From Gossypium raimondii (lineage: Eukaryota > Streptophyta > Magnoliopsida > Malvales > Malvaceae), in NCBI RefSeq assembly GCF_025698545.1, contig NC_068575.1, forward strand, positions 54,755,980-54,819,979: a stretch of DNA of 64,000 bases, read 5' to 3'. The stretch's first letter is position 1, and the number at the start of each line of letters is the position of its first letter. Both the position numbers and the translations under genes were made by a program. Below, one piece after another: positions 48,271 to 59,106 of this stretch. Under the pieces are notes generated by a model. It saw nothing but the letters and a program-made list of their open reading frames with translations. It did no database searches and had not been told where the DNA came from.

Positions 48271-50566
48271 CTGAATCATGACACTTGGTATCTACGCTTC
48301 TTTTATGTATTTAACGTAGTAAGTAAGCTAAATATCAAGGATCTATAACTTTGTGGGAGCCTTCATGCTCCTCGATACATATAGTCCTTAAGTTTTTCTC
48401 TTTTTTCTTAAAGCTAATTTTATTGTTGATTTGGACTGGATAGGAAATGAATGAGTAGTAGTTTCCACCAATGAAAATGCTTAGAAGCTTATCAAATTTT
48501 AATTGAATCTTTCATCCAAGTGTCAGTGCCATTGGATAAGATTTTTTTTTTTTTAGACAATTATCAGTTGTCTATTCTTATGACATTGAAACAACAAATA
48601 TGAACATGTAAGCTAGTCATTTAGGGTCAAAATAGCATATCTATCCTAATCTGATAAAAACTACTGTCGTACATAGTATTTAAAAGAAAATATAATTTCG
48701 TGCACGCAAGTGTTAAAGGTTTGGAGATCATTAGATACACGCATACCTTATCCCACGTCCGCCATTTCCAAAGAAGCTGTTTCTAGGAAAGCCCCGAGTC
48801 CGAGACCAGACAAATGTAGGGAAGAGTCGCAACTCTCCACTGGATCTGCGTTGGATTTGCCTGTGTAGTCGTGGGCTCAAAAAGGAAAAAGTTAATAATA
48901 ATAAAAGAATGATGTCGATACTTGCGGAAGCAGCCAATGAAATTGGTTTTAGGTAGAAGATTTTCCACGCGAGAGCCCTCTAACCTTAACAGCCTTTGGG
49001 TATTTAAATTTTAAAGAATGTATTATAGTAGTGGCAGGCCTCTAGCCTCTGGATAGCTCGGGAGGAAAACAGTGCAGCTTAAGATTAAGATGCCAGTGGT
49101 AGGCCAACCGGTCAAATAAACAAGGCAGGTAACGCCAAAGTGTTGGTGATCCGTACTTGGACTCCATGCATAAAATGCCAAAACTCACCAACAGATCGAA
49201 AGCTTCTTAACTTCTTAACGAAGCTACTCTGGCAATACTGATTGTACCTCAAAGCACTATATATATATATATATGTATGTCAGCAAAAGGAACAAAAACA
49301 CTGAGCGTTCAATATAATAATTCTATATAGAATCAAATTCTGCATTAACAATGATGACACTTATCATTAAATATGAAAAACAACACGTTTTTGGTTGATC
49401 AAGTACCATTTTAGTCCAAATTATCCTTCTCTTTTTCCTTGAAAGTCAACAGTATGCAAGTGGCTACAAAAGCCTTTCATATTTTCTCAAATCCTATAAC
49501 GAAAAACTATAGTGAGAGTTTGGTGCTAAAATTAATTTTGGTAATAGTTATCAAATTTTAATATTATTTAACATATTATTTATTTGGGTGAAATGTAAAA
49601 TTTTATTGTTTGATATTTTATTTGATAAAATGTAAGATTATTTAAAAATTTATTTTACTAAACCATCCTCACTTGTTTTTCTTTTTATTCTTTTCTATAC
49701 AAATATCGAAATTTATAATATTTTATTTTAATAATAAATAGATGCATTTCTCTAGTAAATTAATTTATATCTCCTTTCTGAAATAAATAAATTGAAATTG
49801 TGGAAAATCAATAAAGTGATAAAAATGCAATTTTATTTTACTAAAATATGTTATTTGTTATGATTTGGGGGTAAATATGATTAAAATTATTTTTAAAATG
49901 GTAAATATGTTATAAATGTAACATTTCAACCGACAAAATGCTAATTGTCCACAACTAATAATAAAATATATATGATTAAAATATTACTCGAAGAATATAT
50001 AAAAAAGTGAAAATTTTGATTCATTAATTATTTAATTCTCATTTAAATAAATGAATCAAAATATTATAAAATGTGGATAAATTTATTTAAAAAAATTATA
50101 TTACTTGGTAATGAAAATTATCTATTATAGTTAAGAATCTAACTTCATTTATTCAAAGATAATCTTCAAAATACAAATAAAAAAAATATTGGGAAATCTT
50201 ACATTACCATCTGATTACGAGATTACTTACATCAAAAGCTTATTTAGAATTAGGAGGGAATACACAAGGCTCGTAAGTCGCAAGTCATAAGTTGGAATGA
50301 GATATCCTGTCAGATAATGACTAAAGTGTAAAGAGCGACAAAACTATAGTTTGTTTCGTGAAAAATCCCAACAACGAGGATGTTGTTAGGTCCACTGTCT
50401 AACAGTGAGTTCCACATTTTTCAACAATGCCACCATCGTGATCCTGTCTTCAAGTGGCCGCCTCACCAACTTCCCAGCACTAACCTTTGAAATTTTACTC
50501 CCTACAAACAAACAAAGCAGTGCCCTATCCCCCTTCTTGACTTCCCTACACCACCTTCTTTCTCCC
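48271..50566. other. AT-rich spacer, no gene seen
   Basis: Contains a TA microsatellite at about 49258-49276. A minus-strand open frame (48731-48937) has no recognised motif and was not called. The last 200 bases lead into the LBD gene. Confidence 0.5.
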
Positions 50567-50574
50567 TTATATAC
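50567..50574 (+). promoter_or_regulatory. TATA-like box of the LBD gene
   Basis: TTATATAC after a pyrimidine-rich stretch, 37 bp before the ATG. Used as drawn it would leave a leader of only a few bases, so transcription may start elsewhere. Confidence 0.35.
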
Positions 50575-50610
50575 TTACATTGCTTCATCCCATGTAATAG
50601 TCCTCAAAAA

Positions 50611-51225
50611 ATGGGTTTAGAATCTCTAATTGTTACAAGACCCAGGACCCATCAACCATGTGCCGCTTGTAGGATGCTACGCAGGAGATGCGACAGTAAT
50701 TGCATTCTGGCCCCCTATTTCCCATGTGATGAGATGGACAAGTTTGCCAAGGTGCACAAGGTTTTTGGAGCCAGCAACGTAATCAAAATGATTCAGGTTG
50801 GTACTTGGTAATAATAAGTTCAATCTCTTATCCTTGTTTGTTTTGTAAATCTGTGGTATTTTGGTTTATGAGTTTTCTGCAATAATATTTAACAGATGGT
50901 GGAGGAAACAAACAGGGAGGATGCTGTGAAAGCACTGGTCTATGAAGCAACAGCCAGGATGAGAGACCCTGTTTATGGCAGCACTGGAGCTATTTGCCAA
51001 CTGCAGAAGATGGTGCAAGAACTCAAGATGCAGCTTGAATCAACAAAAGCTCGAGTGTTGGAGCTGCAACAGCAAAAAGATCAGCTTTGGAGCGTTCTTA
51101 TGAATGTTAATCATCTTGATCTTCTTTCTCCCATTAATGGCGGTGACAACTTTTGTTTAGGTTACGATGATTCTATAGCTTATGATCCAGACAAGTTCCC
51201 TGTAGTAGGTGACTGGATCTTTTAA
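50611..51225 (+). CDS. LOB-domain (LBD) transcription factor, class I
   Basis: Plant-specific DNA-binding protein involved in organ boundaries, lateral organs or cambium, depending on the member. Exon 1 is 50611-50796 (62 codons, ends ATTCAG|GTTGGT); exon 2 is 50896-51225 after TTTAACAG; total 171 aa. The C block C-x2-C-x6-C-x3-C is intact (CAACRMLRRRCDSNC). It is followed by APYFP, a GAS block (FGASNVIKMIQ, then DAVKALVYEATARMRDPVYG, GAICQLQ), and a Leu-rich coiled-coil (VQELKMQLESTKARVLELQQ), so it is class I. The intron lies at the position common in LBD genes. The acidic tail (YDDSIAYDPDKFPVVGDWIF) could be an activating region. It resembles LBD1/LBD11-type members, but the C block departs enough that I do not name an orthologue. 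Confidence 0.93.
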
Positions 51226-52724
51226 AGCATAAAAAAACACTAAAGATGTCGGTATATCCAAGGTATCATCTTCAGGATAAGCTTATGAAGTGTATAATTT
51301 TAATGGAATACATATATATATAAACACACAAAGAGAAATTTAAGTTGAGAAGAACTTCTTACCATCACTCCTATCGTGTCATCGATTTCACAAGCTTTGC
51401 TGTTTATTTTGCTGGTGGTCTTTATTCTTCTAAGCTCTATTTTTAACAAAAATTTCATTATAATCAATGGTGATGAAGAAAAAAAAAAGGAACTTGATAA
51501 GAAATTAACACACTTCCCTAAGATGATTCTAACGAACCACAGAGTCAAAAAGCCTTTTTTATTGGCTTCCAAACTGGAGTTTGGTCGTAGGTACCGTCTA
51601 CTGATGTTGATGCATGTTGAAAAGTTAAGAAGGAGACCTGTAACTGGAAACACCCACGAGAGGCACATGGCTTTCGGTCACTTTCTAAATTTGGAAAAAA
51701 GAAGGAAGGCTACGAAACAAGCCTTGTCCAAATTCATGGCCCATATCCCGTTTAGTATCTGGCTGACTTGGACCACCTCCAAGCCTTGTTTGTAATACTG
51801 TGGTTATTTTATATTGGAAAATCAATGGTATCTAAAATATAAATTACAAAAATCAATTATCTTTATGTAAATTTGTCACATGTGCTACACTTAAATGGGT
51901 TGCTCCGTCCAATTAAAGTTTCACCGTTCCGTCGTTAGTGTCCGTCAAATGATAGGCAACGCTAAATATGATAGTTCATCGAGGTCATGGTAAGGCCAAA
52001 TCCAACCACCCTCACAAAACTACAATCACGAATCATCAACATACCCTGTCACTCTATTACATCAAATTTAGTAATCCATCTAACAAGCAACGTCTTACCC
52101 TGAATAACAAGCTTATCGATCCAAGAAACACAAGTGATCTACAAAAGTCCTCGTGCTAGAAAGTGACACAAACCAATCGTCCACTCCATCTCTCTCGACT
52201 CAACTCTCTCCAAACGCTCTCTCTTTCTCCCTGTCTTCACTTTTCTTGGTCACTTATGGCTCTTAGCCTTCTAAATGAACCACCTCCAACCTTCAAACCA
52301 CATTCTTGTATCAACAAAATTAAATTGTAATTATAATATACAGTCATCCCTCTCTATAACAACCACTTGCTATAACAACCAAATTTTTAGAAGAATCGAT
52401 TTTTTATGTTTTATTTTAACCCTCTATAACTGTTTTTCACCTATAACAATAACATACATAGTTATGAAGTACGTTTTTTATTAAATTAGTTCTCCATAAC
52501 AATGTATGATCTAAAATTTCAAGTAAAATTATAATTATTTCATATAAGAAAGCCTATTAATATCATTTATTAAATGAAAATGATCTTAATTAAAATATTA
52601 TTTCAATAAAATGATTAAATTTCATGTGAAAATATATTAATCATATTTTATTAACTGAAAGTAATATTCAATGAGTGGAATTAAATATATCAATTTAAGA
52701 AACTATTAAGCTCCCTAATTAAAT
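51226..52724. other. Spacer, no gene seen
   Basis: An open stretch at 51376-51795 has no ATG near its start and no known motif. Near 52345-52505 the motif CTATAACAA(C/T) is repeated several times (CTCTATAACAACCACTTGCT and on), probably part of a dispersed repeat. Confidence 0.45.
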
Positions 52725-53346
52725 CCTAAACTATCGAGACTATATCAATAAGGTCCTTCCATTATTAAAATAGTTAAATTAACCATTAAATGAGATGTTA
52801 AATCTTATGTGGCATAGTTTAAAATAAAATTTTTAAATAAAAATGAATATTTAAAAATGGATGTTGTAAGCCAGTTAAATCTTAACTCGATTGGCATGGA
52901 CATTGTTGCCGGTGCAGGAGGACGTGGGTTTGAGTGCGCTGAAGCGCATTATCCTCCTATTTATGAGTTGGGAAGAGGTTATGGGTAGTTCTAGGTATTG
53001 TGTCAAAAATAGCAGATATCATCAAAACATATAATGAGATAATAATAATAAAGATGTAAAAATCCTAGTTTAGAGGTTTTTGAAGCTTTTACAAAAGCTT
53101 TATCATTCACTATCTCTTTTTTTATTTAATTTTTAATTTTAATTTTTAAAAATTATGCCATAACGTTCTACTTTCTTTAAAGTTTTCATTTTAAATTATG
53201 CCACACATGATTTGACATGTCATTTAATGATTAAATTAACGGCTTTAATAATAGAACATAATTGTTATATATAATATTGATAATTTAAGGATGTAATTAA
53301 AACATTTTAAAGTCCGGAGACCAATTTAAAAAAATCATAGTTTAGG
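52725..53346. mobile_element. Inverted-repeat (MITE-like) element with a nested SINE
   Basis: Outer ends CCTAAACTAT (52725-52734) and ATAGTTTAGG (53337-53346) are complementary. The inner arms also pair: ATTAAATGAGATGTTAAATC..GTGGCATAGTTTAAAAT (about 52792-52828) against the reverse complement of ATTTTAAATTATGCCACACATGATTTGACATGTCATTTAATG (about 53189-53230). The arms are about 110-150 bp with gaps. No target duplication could be fixed. Confidence 0.6.
52865..53045 (+). mobile_element. Probable tRNA-derived SINE
   Basis: TAACTCGATTGGCA (52883-52896) resembles the tRNA A box, and GGTTTGAGTGC (52927-52937) resembles the B box, 44 bp apart. These are the two internal RNA polymerase III promoter parts. 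The body continues GAAGCGCATTATCCTCC and ends in an A-rich stretch near 53040. It lies between the arms of the inverted-repeat element. Ends and target duplication are not certain. Confidence 0.5.
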
Positions 53347-53578
53347 AATGTCTAATGCAATTAACTCTTATAATAATATAAGTTATTCCATAATAGGATG
53401 TTGTTACAAATCCGAGTATACAAACGAAGACAGACAACTATCTAAACGTATATTTACTAGTCCAATAATCTAATTTTGTTTTTCTTTTTGTCTCTTCAAC
53501 ATTAAAAAAAAAAGTCATTTTAGTTTTTCATTTAACTTTTAGCTTTTTTAGCCTTTAAATTTGCGTTTTTATCAAATT
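53347..53578. other. Spacer, no gene seen
   Basis: AT-rich; borders the first LTR start at 53579. Confidence 0.4.
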
Positions 53579-55355
53579 TGTAACAACCCGTTTTTCAGAG
53601 GTGTCAGAAATGGCGATTTCGGAACCCCATTGCCGATAGTTGATAATATTTACGAGGTTAGTATAAAGGTTAATTATAGTTTGGTCCCTTAATTTTGTCA
53701 AATGGATAGCTAATTAAGGTACAATGATTAAATTGTAAAAGTGGTAAAAAATAATCACTATGAAATTTTAATTAGCTAAAGGACCAATTGAGTAATTAGA
53801 CCACTATATTATGACCAAACAGTGGTGGATGTTTGGTGTAATCCACTAAATGTGTTAATTTAGATTAAAATTAGTTAATTATGTTTAATTAGGTTAATTA
53901 TAATTAATTAATAAATTGATTAAGTATATAAGTTAAAATAAAACGAAAAACAAAACATTTTTGGCTCAGCTTCATCTTCTCCACGAAACCAAAAGAAAAG
54001 AATAGGGCTTGAGGGCTTTAAAATTTCGACCATTCATAGGTATGTTCAATTCAATCCTTTTCTTGTAATTTTTATATTTTTGAGGTCTCGAGAGTTTGAT
54101 TTAACTAGTTCGTGTACCAATTTGCAAAATTGTTGAGGTTTTCAAAAGATTCAATTGTTGATTTCTTGAATTTTTTGGTACTAAATTTTTAGATTTTAAG
54201 CTTAGGAATGAAAAGGACTAGTTTGTAAAGTTTAATTGCTAGTTTTTTAACATAAGGACTAAAGTGCATAAATTCCAAAATCGGTGTAATATTTTTGTAA
54301 TTATAGTTAATAGATGGTTATAGAAGGGTGAAATTGAGATCAGTTTCGAAATCGAAGCTCAAATTTGAAAGTTATGACAATTTCGGTTTTAGAGACTAAA
54401 TTGAATAAAATGCAAAATTTTAGGGGCACTCGAATAATAAAATTGAATTGATACATGCATAAAATAGGATGATATAAGATATGTGGAATTGATAAATTGA
54501 ATTGAATTATTATATAGATCATGATTTGAACCAAACTAATGATAACTAGGGAAAAGGTAAAATTACCGATTAGTCTTTGCAATTCAACTTGTTTGCCGAT
54601 TTAATCAAGTAAGTTCATATGGTGTGTTTCTTTTAAATTGTTTTGTATTTAAAATTAATAATATATATGTTTGATTGAAATTTGGATTGTTTACGATTTG
54701 GTACAAAATGTGATATTTGGATTAAATTGTAAAGAAATGAATATGAATTAATATGTTGGAATTACTCTAATGAACTTAATAAAGGCCTTGTACATATGGA
54801 TATAGATTGATTACAAAGATCCAACATTTTTTGCGAACTCAGAGATACATGTGACACAGGTTTAGTTCGGATGAGTAACCTGATGATATTTTAAAGGTTT
54901 AGCCCAAACGGGTAACTTGACATATATATTTACAACTTTAACCAAGCTATTTGATGTGTCAATATAAAGGCTTAGCCCGGACGAGTAACCTAACACAAAT
55001 ATATGTTCAGCTCGAACGAGCAACAAATGTGGTTAATTATTGATGATTATCGAGATCCAATATTTGTTGCAGACTCGAAGATACATGTGACATAAGTTTA
55101 GTTCAGACGAGTAATCTGATGTCGTTTAAAAGGCTTGTATAGGTAATCTGATATGTATATTTACAACTTTAGCCAAGTTATTCGTTGTGCCGATATAAAA
55201 GTTTAACCCAGACAGGTAACCTAACACGAATATATGTTCATCTCGGACGAGCATCAAATGTGATTAGTACCAGTGTATTCAAGTTCATTTACTGAGTTTC
55301 ATCGGGTAATACTGTTATTATGGAATGAGAAAATGAGATGACACAAAATGTATTT
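53579..55355 (+). mobile_element. LTR fragment 1 (5' part), Ty3/gypsy type
   Basis: Begins TGTAACAACCCGTTTTTCAG and contains the (A)AGGACTA..TT.(A)AA stretches, the CTTCATCTTCTCCACGAAACC block and the GTTTAG(C/T)(C/T)(C/T)GGA(C/T)GAGTAAC blocks typical of these LTRs. It is cut off at 55355 by the next LTR start and has no matching TGTTACA end of its own in the window. Confidence 0.65.
54820..55265. repeat. 236-bp tandem duplication within LTR fragment 1
   Basis: GATACATGTGAC recurs at 54844 and 55080, and the long stretches after each (GTTTAGTTC.GA.GAGTAA.CTGATG and on) agree. Shorter GACGAGTAACCT(G/A)A sub-repeats lie inside. Confidence 0.7.
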
Positions 55356-56345
55356 TGTAACAGCCCGTTTTTAGTGAAATTGGAATAGTGGTTTCAGGAC
55401 CACAAATTTGAAGTCAAAAAAATTTTATTTTAATATTATTTTATGGTCTACAGTATGATAGAAATATCGTATGAAAATTTCGTTAAGAAATTTTATTATT
55501 TGCATGTCTAGCTTGATAAAAAGGACTAAATTGCATAAAGTGCAAAAGTTGAATTCTAATAGCTAAAGGTATCAAATAGCTATGAAATTTAAAATTTGAG
55601 GTCATTATATGGAAAATAGACCATTTAGAGGAGTTAATAGATAATGATGATTATTCATCATTGGAAATTGAAGAAAATATTAAGGTTAATTTTGGAAAGA
55701 TGATAAAATAATGATGATAAATGAAATAAATAATTAAATTAATATCATTTTCATCATCTTTCCTAAAACAAAAACATGGAAACCCTAGACATGGAAGTTG
55801 AGATCTAGAAAACTTATTTAGCTTAATTAGGTATGTATTCTTGTCACGTTTTTTAATGATTTTTATGTTTTCGAGATCGTAATAGCTTAATCTAGCTATC
55901 TCGGGGATTAATTTGAAAAACTATTAAAGTATTAGAGTTTTTCCATGAATGAGTATAGTTGAATTTTGAAGTTTTATGGTAGAAAATGAAAGGTTGTTGT
56001 TAGATAAACAACTTTTGTAAAGAGAATTTTGATGAAATTATGATTTAGGGACTAAATTGAAAATAAGATAAATTCATGGAAAAATTTTGAATTTTATGAA
56101 TTCATGGGCTGCTATTGATAATATGAAAATTGGCTAGGCTTGAAATAAGGATTAAATTGTATGAATTTCATTTTCCGAGCCTAGGGACAAAATTGTAATT
56201 AATTAAAAGTATAGGGGCAAAATAGAAATTTTGTCAAAAGATGTGTTGGATTGAATTGTATTAAATTGAGTTAAATTCATTCGTATAGATCCGAATAGAC
56301 CTAATACGGAGTTAGATCGATGCAAAGAAAAAGTATCAGATTAGT
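55356..56345 (+). mobile_element. LTR fragment 2 (first 990 bp), Ty3/gypsy type
   Basis: Begins TGTAACAGCCCG and stays closely similar along its length to the start of LTR 3 (56346 onward), for example TATTATTTTATG.TCTACAGTATGATAG. It ends at ..AGTATCAGATTAGT, exactly where LTR 3 begins. In LTR 3 the same words (AGTATCAGATTAGT at about 57341) continue into AGCTTTTGTG. Confidence 0.75.
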
Positions 56346-58408
56346 TGTAACATCTCGTTTTCAGTGAAATCAGAACAGTGGTTTCGGCAAATCCAAGGTC
56401 AGAAAATAATTTTATTTTAATATTATTTTATGTTCTACAGTATGATAGGAATATCGTATGAAAATTTTGTTAAGAAAATTTTACCGATCACATGTTTAAT
56501 TTGATAAAAAGGACTAAATTGCATAAAGTGTAAAAGTTGAATTCTAGTAGCTAAAGATACCAAAAAGCTATGGAATTCAAAATTGGAGGCCCTTATATGG
56601 CAAATAGACCATTTAGTGGAGTTAGTAGATAAGAATGATTATTCATCATTGGAAATTAGTGAATTATTGAGGTTAATTTTGGAAAGATGATTAAATAAAA
56701 GATGATAAATGAATTAAATAATAAAAATATCATCATTTTCATCATCTTTCCTAAAATTAAAACATGGAAACCCTTGCCATGGGAGCTTGAAGTTAGCAAG
56801 CTTATTTTGCTTAATTAGGTGAGTATTCCTGTCCCGTTTTTAATGATTTTTATGTTTCCTAGATCGTAATAGCTTAATCTAGCTATCTCGGGGATTAATT
56901 TGTAAAACTATTAAAGTATTAGGGTTTTTCCATGGATTATTATAGTTGAATTATAAAGTTTTATAGTACAAAATGAAAGGTTGTTGATAGATAAACAACT
57001 TTTGTAAAGAGAATTTTGATGAAATTATGATTTAGAGACTAAATTAAAAGATGGAAAATTCATGGAAAAATTCTAAATTTTATGAAATAAATAGGCTGCT
57101 ATTGTGACATATGAAAATCGGCTAGGCTTGGAATAAGTATTAAATTGTATGAATTTCAATTTAGAACCTAGGGATGAAATTGTAATTAATTGAAAATATA
57201 AGGGAAAATAGTAATTTTGCCAAAAATGTGTATTGGATTGAATTTAATAATATTAATTGTATTAAATTGATCTAAATTCATTCGTATAGATCTGGATAGA
57301 CACAATACAGGGTTAGATTGAGAAAAAGAGAAAGTATCAGATTAGTAGCTTTTGTGTATACGAACACTTGTCAAGGTAAGTTCGTGTAACTAAATTATAT
57401 GTTTATACGTTAAATTAAATTTTATGTTTGTAAAATGTAAAAATATTGATCACATATCCCAAGATATTCGACAAGTATCTAATCTCGTTTAAATCTAAGA
57501 AATTCAATGGATACAAATGACATTGTCATTAGAGGTTCCTGATTGGTTGTGGTCTTGCATATGTTGCGGACACACCACAACTCGCAAGAGCATCCTGTTA
57601 TTTAGCTTTTATGAGTATCCCATTACATGGCTCTCACGAGCTTCTTAATATTGGCTTACATGAGCTTCCCGATTACAGCTCTTTTGAGCTTCCCGATATT
57701 TGGCTTTCTTGAGCTTCCCATTTATGGCTCGTATGAGCTTCCCGATAATTGGCTCGCAAGAGCTTCCCGTTATATGGCTCACATGAGCTTCCCGTTACAT
57801 GGCTCGAAAGAGCTTCTTGATTACATACTCATATGGGCATACCTGTATATGAATTGACAGATTATAGATTTGTACACTTCGTGTGTACTACCCGTGTATC
57901 CATCGATATTTTGAATGATTCAATGGGCAAAGTTTTGACACGAGATAATATGAATTCGAGACGAATTATTACGGGTATATACCTGAAATACATGGATATT
58001 ATTTGTACATGTTATATGAACACATGATGTGGAAGGTATATGTATATGGAAATTTGATTATTGATGAGCTCATACATGTTTCTTGATATTCATATGAAAT
58101 ACATGACTAACATGGTTGATGAGGATATGTGTTAGGGCTTTTGGCCAATTTGGTTTGATTATGCATTAAATGCTTACCTTAATTGTGATTAAGTGGTAAG
58201 TTAAATTCCATGTTATACGAACTTACTAAGCTTAAATGCTTACATTGTTATACTTCCCCTGTTTTATAGTAACTTGGAAGCTCGTTAAGGTTGGAAGTTG
58301 GTCGAAGCTACATCACACTATCCATCGGCCCATCTCGGTATATATAGTAAATCAATTTTGGTTATAATGACATTTATAGGCAAAATTTGGCCAACGATGG
58401 CATGTAAA
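56346..58408 (+). mobile_element. LTR 3, 5' LTR of the gag-pol element (interrupted at 58408)
   Basis: Begins TGTAACATCTCG. It includes a 24-25-bp minisatellite at 57606-57840 and blocks shared with the solo LTR at 6929-10210 (for example CTTACTAAGC..AAGCTTAC and GTTTTATAG near 58225-58270 against 8715-8771). After GGCATGTAAA at 58408 it runs into a fold-back segment (58409-58950) before the primer-binding site. Confidence 0.65.
57606..57840. repeat. 24-25-bp minisatellite, about nine units, in LTR 3
   Basis: GAGCTTC recurs at 57638, 57662, 57686, 57711, 57735, 57760, 57785 and 57810, each in the setting GGCTC....GAGCTTCCCG. Because the period is about 24, the translated frame looks like a repeat protein, but it is not one. 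Confidence 0.85.
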
Positions 58409-58950
58409 TGTAACACCCCCTAACCCTAAATCGTCGTCGAAACAGGGTTACGAGGCATTACCAGACCTATCAGACAACTTACGAATAATTCACAATTAAA
58501 ATAACATTTATAGTATAATTTAATAATTAAATCCTTATAATAGACTCTCGAAGCCCAAAACATATATTAAAAGTAGGACGGAACTTGTTCGAGTATTTCG
58601 AAAAAATTTTCGTAATTTTTTAAAAAAAATTTCGACAGTATTTCTGCTTATTTTTACATAAAACCCCCTGCAAACTTAAAACCAAAATAAACCAATACCA
58701 ATATTTTAATCAAAGATTTTATACCTTAGAACGCTACTAAATCATGCTTAATAAATTGATTTACTACTTTAATTATTTCGTTCTATTTTTAATATATGTT
58801 TTGGGCTTCGAGAGTCCATTATAGGGATTTAATTATTAAATTATACTATGAATGTTATTTTAATTGTGAATTATTGGTAAGTTGTCTGATAGGTCCGGTA
58901 ATGCCTCATAACCCTGTTTCGGCGATAGTTTGGGGTTAGGGGGTGTTACA
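58409..58950. repeat. 542-bp fold-back segment at the 3' end of the LTR
   Basis: Starts TGTAACACCCCCTAACCC and ends GGGGTTAGGGGGTGTTACA. The left arm (58409-58580) and the reverse complement of the right arm (58777-58950) stay alike over about 170 bp, including GAGGCATTACC, CCTATCAGACAACTTAC and GACTCTCGAAGCCCAAAAC. About 195 bp of unpaired sequence lies between. The right arm is the normal LTR end next to the primer-binding site. Confidence 0.85.
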
Positions 58951-58955
58951 ATTAT

Positions 58956-58967
58956 TGGTATCAGAGC
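58956..58967 (+). promoter_or_regulatory. Primer-binding site of the gypsy element
   Basis: TGGTATCAGAGC, complementary to the 3' end of initiator methionine tRNA, five bases after the LTR end TGTTACA (58944-58950). This primes minus-strand DNA synthesis in most plant LTR elements. Confidence 0.85.
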
Positions 58968-59106
58968 TAGCAGGTTTAGTTGATTCTCGAGCTAAATCGA
59001 GCTCAGAAATGAGTCTAGTAGTACATGCCACTGTTTTGTTGAAAGTGAGTCAAGAATTTTGGATGCTGGTCTATTTATTTGTTTATTTTTGTTTTATAGA
59101 TTAAAG

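Noticed and set aside
48731..48968. Two overlapping minus-strand frames upstream of the LBD gene
   Set aside because: Hydrophobic start looks like a signal peptide, but the two frames compete, neither has a known motif and no splice context supports them.
51376..51795. 139-codon open stretch after the LBD gene
   Set aside because: It needs a GTG start, has no recognised domain, and the reverse strand is equally open; the hydrophobic then basic makeup fits chance in AT-rich DNA.
57627..57857. Periodic 76-codon frame
   Set aside because: It is the translation of a 24-25-bp minisatellite inside an LTR.
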